From assembly GCA_963738185.1 (NCBI GenBank), contig CAVTVA010000001.1, positions 868,001-932,000 of the forward strand: DNA of 64,000 nt. Direction: 5' to 3'. Below the pieces are notes generated by a model. That model was not told the DNA's origin, did no database searches, and was given only the letters and a program-made list of their open reading frames with translations. The position numbers were made by a program, and so were the translations under genes. Below are positions 46,649-55,387 of this stretch, in pieces; the first letter of the stretch is position 1, and every line of letters starts with the position of its first letter. Source of the DNA: AP-15 sp963738185. Its GTDB lineage: Bacteria; Pseudomonadota; Alphaproteobacteria; ATCC43930; CGMCC-115725.

Positions 46649-49600
46649 ATGCAGATCACGCGACGCTTTACCACGGCAGGCCAAGATCCGTACGCGGCGG
46701 TTCCGTTTCGCACTGCCGCCAGCGAGATTCGCAACCCCGACGGCTCGGTCGTGTTCCGCGCCGAGGGAATCGAGGTTCCGGCCGAATGGAGCCAGGTCGC
46801 CTGCGACATCCTCGCCCAAAAGTATTTCCGCAAGGCCGGGGTGCCGGCCCGCCTGGCCGCGGTCGCCGAGGACGAGGTCCCGCCGTGGCTGTGGCGGCGG
46901 GTGGCCGACGCCGCCGCTCTGTCGGCACTGCCCGAGAGCCAGCGCCATGGCGCCGAGGCCAACGCCCGGCAGGTGTTCGACCGGATGGCTGGGACCTGGG
47001 CCTATTGGGGCTGGAAGGGCGGCTATTTCGATACCGAAGAAGACGCCCGCGCCTTTTACGACGAGATCCGGCTGATGCTGGCGCGGCAGATGGGGGCGCC
47101 CAACTCGCCGCAATGGTTCAACACCGGGCTCTACTGGGCCTATGGCATCGACGGCCCGGCGCAGGGTCACTACTTCGTCGATTACCGCAGCGGCGAGCTC
47201 GAGGCCTCGGCCAGCGCCTACGAGCACCCGCAGCCGCATGCCTGCTTTATCCAGTCGGTCGCCGACGATCTGGTCAACGAGGGCGGGATCATGGATTTGT
47301 GGGTGCGCGAGGCGCGCATCTTCAAATACGGGTCCGGCTCAGGCTCGAATTTCTCGAAATTGCGCGGCGACGGCGAGCGGCTGTCGGGGGGCGGGCGCTC
47401 GTCGGGGCTGATGAGCTTTTTGCGCATCGGCGACCGCGCCGCCGGGGCGATCAAATCGGGCGGCACCACCAGGCGCGCGGCCAAGATGGTGATCGTCGAT
47501 ATCGACCACCCCGACATCGAGGCGTTTATCGACTGGAAGGTGGTCGAGGAGCAAAAGGTCGCGGCACTGGTCGCCGGCTCAAAGCTCGCCGCCCGCCACC
47601 TGAACCGGGTGATCGCCGCCTGCCATGACGTATCGGCGGACCTGGCGGATTCCTGTGACCCGGCGCGCAACCCGGCATTGAAGCGCGAGATCCGCGCAGC
47701 ACGGCGCGCGATGATCCCGGAAAACTGCATCCAGCGGGCGCTCCAGTCGGCCCGCCAGGGCTTTCCCGCGATCGATTTTCATATCTACGACACCGACTGG
47801 GATTCCGAGGCCTATCTGAGCGTCGCCGGGCAGAATGCGAACAATTCGGTGCGGGTCTCGAACGATTTTCTCGAACGGGTCGCGGCCGGCGGCCCGTGGC
47901 AATTGACCCGGCGCACCGACGGCATGGTCGCCAAGACCTTGCCGGCGCGGGCCTTGTGGGACCGCATCGGCCACGCCGCCTGGGCCTCGGCCGATCCGGG
48001 GCTGCAATTCGACACGACGATCAACGACTGGCACACCTGCCCCGTAAGCGGCCGGATCAACGCCTCGAACCCGTGCTCCGAATATAATTTTCTCGACGAC
48101 ACCGCGTGCAACCTCGCCTCGCTCAACCTGATGGCGTTCCGGCGCGAGACGCGTGCCCCCGCGGAAGCGGGGGGCAGCTTCGATGCCGACGCTTTCGCCC
48201 ACGCGGTGCGGCTGTGGACCCTGGTGCTCGAAATCTCGGTGATGATGGCGCAGTTCCCGTCGCCCGAGATCGCCCGCCGCTCGTTCGAGTTCCGCACCTT
48301 GGGCCTCGGCTACGCCAATCTCGGCGGCCTGCTGATGGCGATGGGCATAGCCTATGACAGCGCCGCCGGCCGGGCCTTCGCCGCCGCGGTCACCGCGCTC
48401 CTGACCGGCGCCAGCTACGCCGCCTCGGCCGAGATGGCCGGCGACCCTGGCCTCGTCCCGCGCGGCGCCTTTCCCGGCTACGCGCCGAACCGCGCCGCGA
48501 TGCTGCGCGTGATCCGCAACCACCGCCGCGCCGCCTATGGCGAAAGTGGGGAATATGAGGGGCTGTCGATCCCGCCGGTGCCGCTCGACGCCGCCAATTG
48601 CCCCGCCCCGCTTCTGGTCGCAGCGGCGCGCCGGGCCTGGGACACCGCGCTCGCGCAGGGCGAGCAGCACGGTTTTCGCAACGCCCAGGCGACGGTCATC
48701 GCCCCCACCGGCACGATCGGCCTGGTCATGGATTGCGACACGACCGGGATCGAGCCCGATTTCGCGCTGGTCAAATTCAAGAAGCTCGCCGGCGGCGGCT
48801 ATTTCAAGATCATCAACCGGGCGGTGCCGCAGGCGCTCGCCGCCCTCGGCTATGCCGAGCCCGAGATCGCGGCGATCGAGCGCTATGCGCTGGGCCATGG
48901 CACGCTCAAGGGCGCCCCGGCGATCAATCACGAGAGCCTGCGCGCCAAGGGGCTCGACGACCGGGCATTGGCCGCCGCCGAAGCGGCGCTCGCCACCGCC
49001 TTCGACATCAAATTCGCCTTTAACAAATGGACCCTGGGCGAGGAGTTCTGCACCGGAGAGCTCGGCATCGCGCCGACGGCGCTCGACGCGCCGGGCTTTG
49101 ACCTCTTGGCCGCGATCGGCTTCAGCCGGGCCGAGATCGAGGCCGCCAACACCTGGTGCTGCGGGGCGATGACCCTCGAAGGCGCGCCGCACCTGAAGCC
49201 CGCGCATCTGCCGGTGTTCGACTGTGCCAGCCCGTGCGGCCGCACCGGCACCCGTGCGTTATCCGCCGAAAGCCATATCCGCATGATGGCGGCGGCGCAG
49301 CCCTTTATCTCGGGTGCGATCTCAAAGACGATCAACATGCCGAACGCGGCGACGATCGAGGATTGCAAGGACGCTTACCTGTTGTCCTGGCGGCTCGGCC
49401 TCAAGGCGACCGCGCTCTACCGCGACGGCTCGAAACTGTCGCAGCCCCTGGCCGCGACCCTGTTCGGCGACGACGAGGAGGCCGAGGACCGCGCCATCGA
49501 GCTCTACGAGCAGTCGCCGGCGCAGCGCGCGCCGCTGGTCGCCGAGCGCATCGTCGAACGGATCGTCGAGCGGGTGGTCGAAAAAGTCGTGCAGCGCGGC

Positions 49601-50378
49601 GAGCGCCGCCGTCTGCCGAACCGGCGCAAGGGCTACACGCAAAAGGCCACGGTCGGCGGCCACAAGGTCTATCTGCGCACCGGCGAGCACGAGGACGGCC
49701 GCCTCGCCGAAGTCTTTATCGACATGCACAAGGAGGGCTCGGCCTTCCGCTCCTTGATGCACAATTTCGCGATCGCGATCTCGATGGGCCTGCAATACGG
49801 GGTGCCGCTCGAAGAGTTTGTCGAGAGTTTCACCTTCAGCCGGTTCGAGCCGTCGGGGATCGTCGAGGGCAACGACGCGATCAAGATGGCGACTTCGATC
49901 CTCGACTACATCTTCCGCGAATTGGCGATCTCCTATCTCGGCCGCGGCGACCTCGCCCACGCCGAGCCCGGCGATTTATTGCCCGACACGGTCGGCAAAG
50001 GCGAAGCCCAATCGACCCTGCGCAGCCCCGATGCAGACGATTACCCCGAGCCCGCTCCATTACCGGCCGAGGAGCGCAGCCTGATGCCGCGCGACGTGTC
50101 GAACGGCTTTGTCCGCAACAAGCTGACCCTTCTTCACGGCGGCGCCGGCCGCGGCGGCCCCATCGCCCTCGCCCTCGCCGACCCGCCCCCCGCGCCCGAC
50201 GGACGACACCGACCAGCCCTTGGCGGAAGGGGGAGCCCTGCGCCTGGAACGCATCCGCGCCGCCCGCATCCGCGGCTACGAAGGCGACAGCTGCGCCGAA
50301 TGCGGCAACTTCACCCTGATCCGCAACGGCACCTGCCTAAAATGCGACACCTGCGGCGCCACCAGCGGGTGTTCGTAA
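46649..50378 (+). CDS. nrdJ: Vitamin B12-dependent ribonucleotide reductase, C-terminus frameshifted
   Basis: Class II reductase that converts ribonucleotides to deoxyribonucleotides using adenosylcobalamin, so it needs no oxygen. Recognisable are QMGAPNSPQWFNTGLYWAYG, the Cys of HACFIQSVADDLVNEGG, the active-site segment NPCSEYNFLDD followed by CNLASLNLM, and APTGTIGLVMDCDTTG. Near 50185-50204, by a run of six Cs, one extra base breaks the frame. Removing it gives a 1242-residue protein whose tail CAECGNFTLIRNGTCLKCDT supplies the C-terminal Cys pairs, ending at 50378. As read, the frame runs on to 50545. The start at 46649 follows GGATAGGA. Confidence 0.95.
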
Positions 50379-50623
50379 CACAATTTGATAGAAGTGAGCA
50401 AGAATTCTGGCAACTTGTTCCATCATCTCAACCAGTTGTGACAAAGGTGGACGGTTCGACAAGCGATACAAGGATATTATTCGAATCAGCTATTCGCGAA
50501 GCAGGTTTGGAGCCATATAGATGTGCGATAATGATCACGCCGTGAGCATGCCGATTGCAGAAATACAGCAACTGGCATTCGAAGGGCCTCGGTACGCCTT
50601 GCGGACATCGACCATCGATAATT

Positions 50624-50911
50624 CTAATGTCTGGTTGAACATCGGCCTACGCGTCTGTCCAGCGAAGGGAGATATTTAGACTTTCTGACGAAAGGACCGG
50701 AAGGTTTCCATTTGATGTACAGCACATGGACCATCATGTCGCGTACCGCCTCGGCTAGGATGTCCGAGTTTTCATCGCTACAGACCAAAATGGCCGATCG
50801 TCTTAAATCTATAATACGGAGGTCCGAAAAACTAGCGATTATAGAGCCAGTCGTATAAATGAAAACCGAAGGCCTCTTACGACACGAAATGATCGAAATT
50901 GTTCCAAAGAG
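50624..50911 (-). pseudogene. Possible gene remnant lacking a start codon
   Basis: A minus-strand open frame of about 95 codons bounded by stops at both ends and without an early ATG/GTG/TTG. It contains VFIYTTGSIIASFSDLRIID and ILVCSDENSDILAEAVRDMM, a hydrophobic-polar pattern typical of an alpha/beta protein. No family recognised. It could be the leftover middle of a longer gene. Confidence 0.25.
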
Positions 50912-51198
50912 CTAACGGAGGGGCCAGAACCGCCTGGGCCACTCGCTGAAGGGTATTATGCGGTGGGGATTCAAGAACGTTAGCTGGCTTAACGTCGTGG
51001 CTGGAAGAGTCTTTCTGGCAACAGGACGTTCTTCAGCTTATGTTGGACTACCACGGTCAATATCCGATTAGCTCCAGGATGCGGACTGAATTGGATACGC
51101 AGAACGGACAGCGACGTAATTCGTACCGAAGCCTCGCAGGACCGGAATCACGCCCGGCTATTAGAGGACGATGCTGCCAGATAGTCCGTAGCGCGTAG

Positions 51199-51275
51199 GA
51201 TGGGTTGAGCGGGCGAAACCCATCGCGATCGAGTTTTCGTGCGCCGAAGATGGGTTTCCCTTCGGTCAACCCATC
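51199..51275. repeat. Two consecutive GATGGGTT/AACCCATC hairpins
   Basis: Arms GATGGGTT and AACCCATC occur at 51199-51206/51217-51224 and again at 51249-51256/51268-51275. The same arms recur at 57740-57768 and, with small changes, 55298-55334. This is a dispersed repeat; here it separates the decayed stretch from the DUF433 gene. Confidence 0.65.
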
Positions 51276-51334
51276 CTGCGGTGCTGTGGGGAAAGGCGGT
51301 AAGATATCGTCGGCGGTGCAAAGAGGAGACGCTG

Positions 51335-51562
51335 ATGAGGTTCACGCGGATTACCGTCGATCCGGGGCAGATGGGCGGGGTCCCGTGCATCCGCGGGCTG
51401 CGCATCCCGGTCGCGACGGTGGTCGGGATGGTCGCGGACGGCATGGCCGAGGAAGAGATCCTCGCCGCCTATCCGGCTCTCGAACGCGAGGACATCCGCG
51501 AGGCGGTGCATTACGCCGCCGACGTGGTGCGTGAGAGCACGCTGCCCCTCACCGTGCCGTGA
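51335..51562 (+). CDS. DUF433 antitoxin-like protein, no toxin partner
   Basis: A 75-residue protein starting MRFTRITVDPGQMGGVPCIR. The motif GGVPCIRGLRIPVATVVGMV followed by EEEILAAYPALEREDIREAV is the DUF433 winged-helix domain, the antitoxin or DNA-binding half of PIN-like (DUF5615) toxin pairs. The ATG follows AGAGGAGACGC. I searched the 250 bases downstream, up to the IS element, for the usual toxin start and found none in any frame. The toxin may have been lost when the IS element inserted. Confidence 0.85.
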   Translation: MRFTRITVDPGQMGGVPCIRGLRIPVATVVGMVADGMAEEEILAAYPALEREDIREAVHYAADVVRESTLPLTVP

Positions 51563-51810
51563 GCACGGAGATTGGGGGTCGGTGATTAGCCGCCGGCGTC
51601 GCTCGGCCAAGTTCAGGATGGAAACAACAGGGAGCCTCCAGCGACGAAGTTGCGGCAGTAGTTCGTTAGCGAAGTGCGCCTGCAAGCGATGATGGGTTTC
51701 CGGCTTTCGCCGGGTCGGCCTGCCATGCGCGCGCGTGGAGTCACGCAGGTAGCACTCGTGGGTCGGGCCCTGGCGGGGTCGACAACACGGTGCTGCCCTA
51801 CGCCGATCAG

Positions 51811-53085
51811 TGACGTCAAAAGGTTTGTGTCAGTAAGAGAGGGGTGCTGACGCCCTGGTTTTGGTTTTCGTGGTTGAAGACCGCGAAGAGGATGCGGTCC
51901 ATCGAGGTTCGGTCGGAGAAGACGCCCATCGGCCGGGTTCGCCGGCGGACTTCGCGAAAGCGCCGTTCGATAGCATTGGTTGTTCTGACCTGTTTGCGCT
52001 CGGCGAGCGATTTATATTGCCAGCAGGTCAGCAGCTCGTCGAGATCGTCGCGCAGGCAGCGGACGGCTTTGGGGTAATCATCCTGCCAGCGGTCGGCGAA
52101 GCGGCGGGCGGCCGAACGCGCCCGCGGCAAGGTCGTGGCGTTCATCACCGCGTGCAGATCGGCTTTGACCGCCGGCTGGTCGGCGACCCGCACCTTGCCG
52201 AGGACGTTGCGGATTTTGTGCGCCCAGCAGCGCTGCACCGGGACGCCAGGATAGGCGGTCGGCAATGCGGCCAAGAGACCCGAGCCGCCGTCGGTGCAGA
52301 CCATCTCGAGGCGGTCGCCGCTGAGCCCGCGGCGGATCAGGTCGCCGAGAAAGCGCTCCCACTCGGCCGCGCTCTCGCTCTGGGCCAAGCGGAAGTCGAT
52401 GACCTCCTTCTTGCCGTCGGAGCGCAGGCCGAGCGCGACCAAGACTGGGCGTCGGATGGCGCCGGCCCCGGTCCTGCGGGCCAAGACGACGCCATCCAGC
52501 ATCAGCACCCGATAGCAATCCGTGAGCGGCCGGGCGTGAAAGGCGGCGACCACCGCATCGAGCTGCTTGGCCACGGTGCTCACCGTTGCCGGGCTGATCG
52601 GCCGCCCGAGAATTGGCAGCAGGGCCTCGCTGACTTTGCGCACCGACAGCCCGAGGACAAAGCACGACAGGATCATCCGGTCGACCTGTTCGGGCCGGCG
52701 CGCGTAAGCCCGCAGAACCGTGATCGGCGCGAACCGCCGGGTGCGCGGCACCAAGAGCTCGATCGCGCCCAGCTCGGTCAACAGATGGCGTCGGTACGAG
52801 CCGTTGCGTCGGTCGGCCTGGTCGAGCGCCGCCATTCGATCAAGGTGCTCGTCGATCGCCTGCCCCATCTGCGTCTGTAGAATTGCAGCAATCGCATCCC
52901 GCCCGAGAGCTCGATAGCCCTCGCCCCATTCCAGCCCTTGCGCCTGCATGCCCTTCACCAGCTCGAAGGCCCTCGGTAAACTCGCGATCGTCACAGCCTG
53001 TGGCATTGGGGGTGCTCCCTTTGCGGACCTCAGCAATCCGCCGAGTACCCCCTCTCACCGGCCTGACACAATTCTCCGTACATCA
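51811..53085. mobile_element. IS256-family insertion sequence
   Basis: A roughly 1.27-kb element with one intact transposase gene. Ends inferred from imperfect inverted repeats at 51811-51833 and 53063-53085: 16 of 23 positions match and the innermost nine bases (TTGTGTCAG) are identical. Inside them both ends continue with a GAGAGGGG-like stretch. I could not find a convincing 8-9 base target duplication, so the exact outer boundary is uncertain. It lies between the orphan DUF433 gene and the MazEF pair. Confidence 0.75.
51816..53006 (-). CDS. IS256-family (Mutator type) transposase
   Basis: A complete 396-residue DDE transposase. The catalytic acids fit the family: Asp in YRVLMLDGVVL, Asp in MVCTDGGSGLLAA and Glu in TTNAIERRFREVRRRTRPMG. 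CWAHKIRNVLGKV, just after the second Asp, is the IS256 signature. The start at 53006 (MPQAVTIASL) follows AAAGGGAG; another Met ten codons upstream is possible. The last codons overlap the left inverted repeat. No frameshift or stop is present, so the element may still be active. Confidence 0.93.
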   Translation of the reverse strand: MPQAVTIASLPRAFELVKGMQAQGLEWGEGYRALGRDAIAAILQTQMGQAIDEHLDRMAALDQADRRNGSYRRHLLTELGAIELLVPRTRRFAPITVLRAYARRPEQVDRMILSCFVLGLSVRKVSEALLPILGRPISPATVSTVAKQLDAVVAAFHARPLTDCYRVLMLDGVVLARRTGAGAIRRPVLVALGLRSDGKKEVIDFRLAQSESAAEWERFLGDLIRRGLSGDRLEMVCTDGGSGLLAALPTAYPGVPVQRCWAHKIRNVLGKVRVADQPAVKADLHAVMNATTLPRARSAARRFADRWQDDYPKAVRCLRDDLDELLTCWQYKSLAERKQVRTTNAIERRFREVRRRTRPMGVFSDRTSMDRILFAVFNHENQNQGVSTPLLLTQTF

Positions 53086-53134
53086 CCGGGTTCCGGAGCC
53101 CGCTTGCAGCGGCGACGATCGCGCGTTATGTGGT

Positions 53135-53156
53135 AAGCTATCGATATTGATAGCTT
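53135..53156. promoter_or_regulatory. Operator-like inverted repeat before the MazEF pair
   Basis: AAGCTATC (53135-53142) faces GATAGCTT (53149-53156) around a GATATT centre, perfect over eight bases. It ends 13 bases before the antitoxin ATG, overlapping where a promoter would sit. Toxin-antitoxin pairs normally repress themselves through such a site. Confidence 0.6.
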
Positions 53157-53169
53157 GGGCGTGGACACC

Positions 53170-53436
53170 ATGACTGAGCAATTGCTGGTGCGGCTGCCCG
53201 AAGAGCTGGTCAGACGGTTCAAGCGATCCGTTGCCCCTCGCCAACGGAGCCAATTCATCGCGCGGCTTCTCGATCAGGCTCTGCCGCCGGACGAAGTCAG
53301 CGACAGCGATCCGCTTTATCGGGCGGCTCTCGCGGTCGAGCAGGACGAAGCTCTCGCGGCGGAGATGTCCGAATGGGAAGCGGCGACGATTGACGACGGC
53401 CTCGCCGCCGACCCACCCAAACGGACGGCGCGGTGA
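53170..53436 (+). CDS. MazE-type antitoxin
   Basis: An 88-residue protein: MTEQLLVRLPEELVRRFKRS then VAPRQRSQFIARLLDQAL is a ribbon-helix-helix DNA-binding domain. The remaining half is acidic (SDSDPLYRAALAVEQDEALA) and would wrap the toxin. Its stop overlaps the GTG start of the toxin (GTGA, 53433-53436). It should neutralise the MazF-like protein and bind the palindrome just upstream. The Met at 53170 was chosen over a GTG five codons earlier. Confidence 0.85.
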   Translation: MTEQLLVRLPEELVRRFKRSVAPRQRSQFIARLLDQALPPDEVSDSDPLYRAALAVEQDEALAAEMSEWEAATIDDGLAADPPKRTAR

Positions 53437-53789
53437 GTGATGCCCGGCGGGCTTCGGCTGCATCGGTGCATCGCGGAGAGATCTGGTGGGTCGATTTCGA
53501 CCCGTCGCAAGGGGGTGAGATCAGGAAAACCCGGCCGGCAGTCATCGTCACGTCCGATGCGCTCAATCGTGTGCGGCGAACCGTCGTTGTCGTGCCGCTG
53601 TCCACCGGCCCTCAGCCGCGGCCGCCGCTCGTCGTCGCCACGCCTTCCGCCGGAGCAAGCTCGGTGGCGGTTTGCGATCAACTCCGCGCCGTCGACAGGC
53701 GCCGTCTGACCCGCAGCGAAGGGCGGCTTTCGGCGATTGATCTACGTGCCGTCGAGCAAGGTCTGCGCCGGATCCTCGAGCTTGAGTAA
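53433..53789 (+). CDS. mazF: MazF/PemK-type mRNA interferase toxin
   Basis: A 118-residue endoribonuclease toxin. The fold's signature is VHRGEIWWVDFDPSQGGEIR then KTRPAVIVTSDALN (conserved Arg and Pro of the active pocket), followed by VVVVPLSTG and CDQLRAVDRRRL. It cuts single-stranded mRNA at short sequences and stalls growth when free. GTG start overlapping the antitoxin gene. Full length, so the pair is probably functional; it sits beside a mobile element in an island-like region. Confidence 0.93.
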   Translation: MSDARRASAASVHRGEIWWVDFDPSQGGEIRKTRPAVIVTSDALNRVRRTVVVVPLSTGPQPRPPLVVATPSAGASSVAVCDQLRAVDRRRLTRSEGRLSAIDLRAVEQGLRRILELE

Positions 53790-53833
53790 GTTAGGCGCCG
53801 AGTTGGGTTGAACCCGTCAGCCGGGGGAGCCTG

Positions 53834-54768
53834 CTACACCGGCATGGTGCGGTGCTGGTGGGCGCGGCCGATTTTGGCGGTGGCCTCGCGGTGGCCGGCG
53901 ATGACGCGCACGCCCTCGTCGAGCTTCTTGGCGATGGTTTCGGGGGTGCAGGTTTCGAGAAAGGCGACGTTGTGCTTGCGGCAGGCGGCGAAGACGCGGC
54001 GGCGCGCCTCTTGCATCTCGCGGCGGATAGGGCTCGCGCGGCACCGCGACATGGCCTAGCGAGAGGCCGAGATCGCCCGGACCCAACTCCGCAAAGCCGA
54101 GCCCCGGCACGGCCAGGATCTCGTCGCAATGCGCGATGCCTTCCGGCGATTCGAGCTTGACCCCGAGCAATAATTCGCCGTTCGGGTCGAGCGGCCAGGG
54201 TTCGCAGCGCGCGATATACTCCTCGGGCGAAATCCCCCAGATCGGTGCCGCACTCGCCTCCGAGCCGCGGCCGCGGGTGCCGATGCCGAGCCCGGCTCTG
54301 GCCTCGCCCACAGCGCCCGCGCATGCGCTCGACCGCCGAGGGCAGCGACGGATCGACCCCGCGCTGATGGTGCGGATAGCGGCAGGCTTCGACAAAGGCC
54401 CGCACCGCGCCCTCCGTTTCGGCCTGGCACAGCAGCACGCCATGCACGCCGCGCCCGAGGATCTGGCGGAACTGCCAGGCATTGAAACGGACATTGGCGG
54501 CGTCGGTGCCGTTGACCGGGGCCTCGACGATGACCGCCGGCGTGCGGTGCCCCGAACGGGTCGGCCCGGCCTCGGCGAGGCCCGCCATGTATTCGGCGAG
54601 CCCGCCCATGTCGAACGCGCCATGCTCCATCCCGACATTGATGTAATCGGCCCAGGTGGCGGCATCCTCGCGGCCTTGCGCGCGGGTCAATACATGCCCG
54701 CTATGACCGCCGACATAATAAATCGCCTGGCCCTGCGCCAACAGCTCGATCGCCCGATTGATCCGCAC
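53834..54768 (-). pseudogene. HpcH/HpaI aldolase family enzyme with two frameshifts
   Basis: The reading frame begins at a GTG at 54768 (VRINRAIELLAQGQAIYYVG) and is broken twice. After GVDPSLPSAVERMRG an extra base in a GGG run (54316-54318) shifts it to a frame reading GVKLESPEGIAHCDEILAVP and FAELGPGDLGLSLGHVAVPR. Near 54017-54030 another extra base shifts it to FAACRKHNVAFLETCTPETI, ending at 53834. Removing two bases gives 310 residues. Class II metal aldolase residues Glu (KLES) and Asp (GPGDL) are present. Such enzymes split keto-acid aldols. Probably a real gene with sequence errors. Confidence 0.8.
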
Positions 54769-54835
54769 GGCTATCGCTCTCCTCTGGTCGCTGGGGGTCG
54801 CGCGGGCGCCAATCTCGCTCCTGTTCCGCCGAAGC

Positions 54836-55225
54836 TCAGCGCCGGCTGGCGCCGATATGGGCGACCGCTTCGATCTCGACCTTGAGCGAGGGGTCGGCCA
54901 GGGCCGCGGCCTGCACCAGGGTCGAGACCGGGAAGTTTCCGGTAAACGCCTCGCGCCGCGCCTGCCACACCTTTTCGCGCTGGCTGATGTCGGTGACGAA
55001 GATCGTGACTTTGACGACATCGGCCATGGCGCCGCCGGCGGCCTCGACCAGGTGGCGGATCTTGGCGAAGATCACCTTCGCCTGGGCGTATTCGTCAGCG
55101 GCGCCGCTGCCGCGTGCGGTCATCCCGGCGATATAGGCGATGCCGCCTGCGACCAGGCAATTCGACCAGGTGCCGGCGGGCGGCTCGGGCACTTCGGGGC
55201 TGGTGGCGCGGACGATCTCACTCAT
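54836..55225 (-). CDS. RidA/YjgF family protein
   Basis: A 129-residue Rid-family protein. GGIAYIAGMTARGSGAADEY, VEAAGGAMADVVKVTIFVTD and a C-terminal VEIEAVAHIGASR segment are the family pattern; the Arg normally used to bind the carboxylate is replaced or shifted, so it may not be a true enamine deaminase. It removes or binds reactive 2-aminoacrylate-like intermediates in the canonical case. Start at 55225 (MSEIVRATSPE). It runs into the aldolase gene 67 bases downstream, probably one operon. Confidence 0.85.
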   Translation of the reverse strand: MSEIVRATSPEVPEPPAGTWSNCLVAGGIAYIAGMTARGSGAADEYAQAKVIFAKIRHLVEAAGGAMADVVKVTIFVTDISQREKVWQARREAFTGNFPVSTLVQAAALADPSLKVEIEAVAHIGASRR

Positions 55226-55297
55226 GGGCTCGGCTCCTCGCTTGCAAGGGCTGACTTTAGCCTTCCGCGGTATTGGCCGAAAGTGCGGCGAGGCGAG

Positions 55298-55334
55298 ACC
55301 CATTGCGGTCGATTTTCGCGGACCCGAAATGGGT
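55298..55334. repeat. ACCCATT/AATGGGT hairpin in the RidA/CoxG gap
   Basis: Same repeat class as 51199-51275 and 57740-57768, with arms ACCCATT and AATGGGT. It occupies the divergent gap between the RidA and CoxG-like genes. Confidence 0.55.
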
Positions 55335-55387
55335 TCGTTCTGTCAGCCCGATCGACAAGGGCTGCCGATAGCGATTAGCCTTGCCCG

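Larger units (their letters stand above)
50379..51334. other. Low-GC decayed stretch with only small open frames
   Basis: About 950 bases, clearly poorer in G+C than the rest (several lines near 45-50%). On the plus strand a frame with VTQFDRSEQEFWQLVPSSQP ends at 50545, and its TGA overlaps a GTG-started 45-residue frame ending 50679. On the minus strand an unstarted frame (50624-50911) reads like protein. None has a recognisable domain. It appears to be remains of acquired genes next to the IS element and antitoxin. Confidence 0.5.

Noticed and set aside
51563..51810. DUF5615/PIN toxin after the DUF433 gene
   Set aside because: No frame gives the expected start or acidic motif; only shadow frames are present.
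51811..53085. Target-site duplication around the IS element
   Set aside because: Flanks at several candidate boundaries were compared and did not match, so none is claimed.
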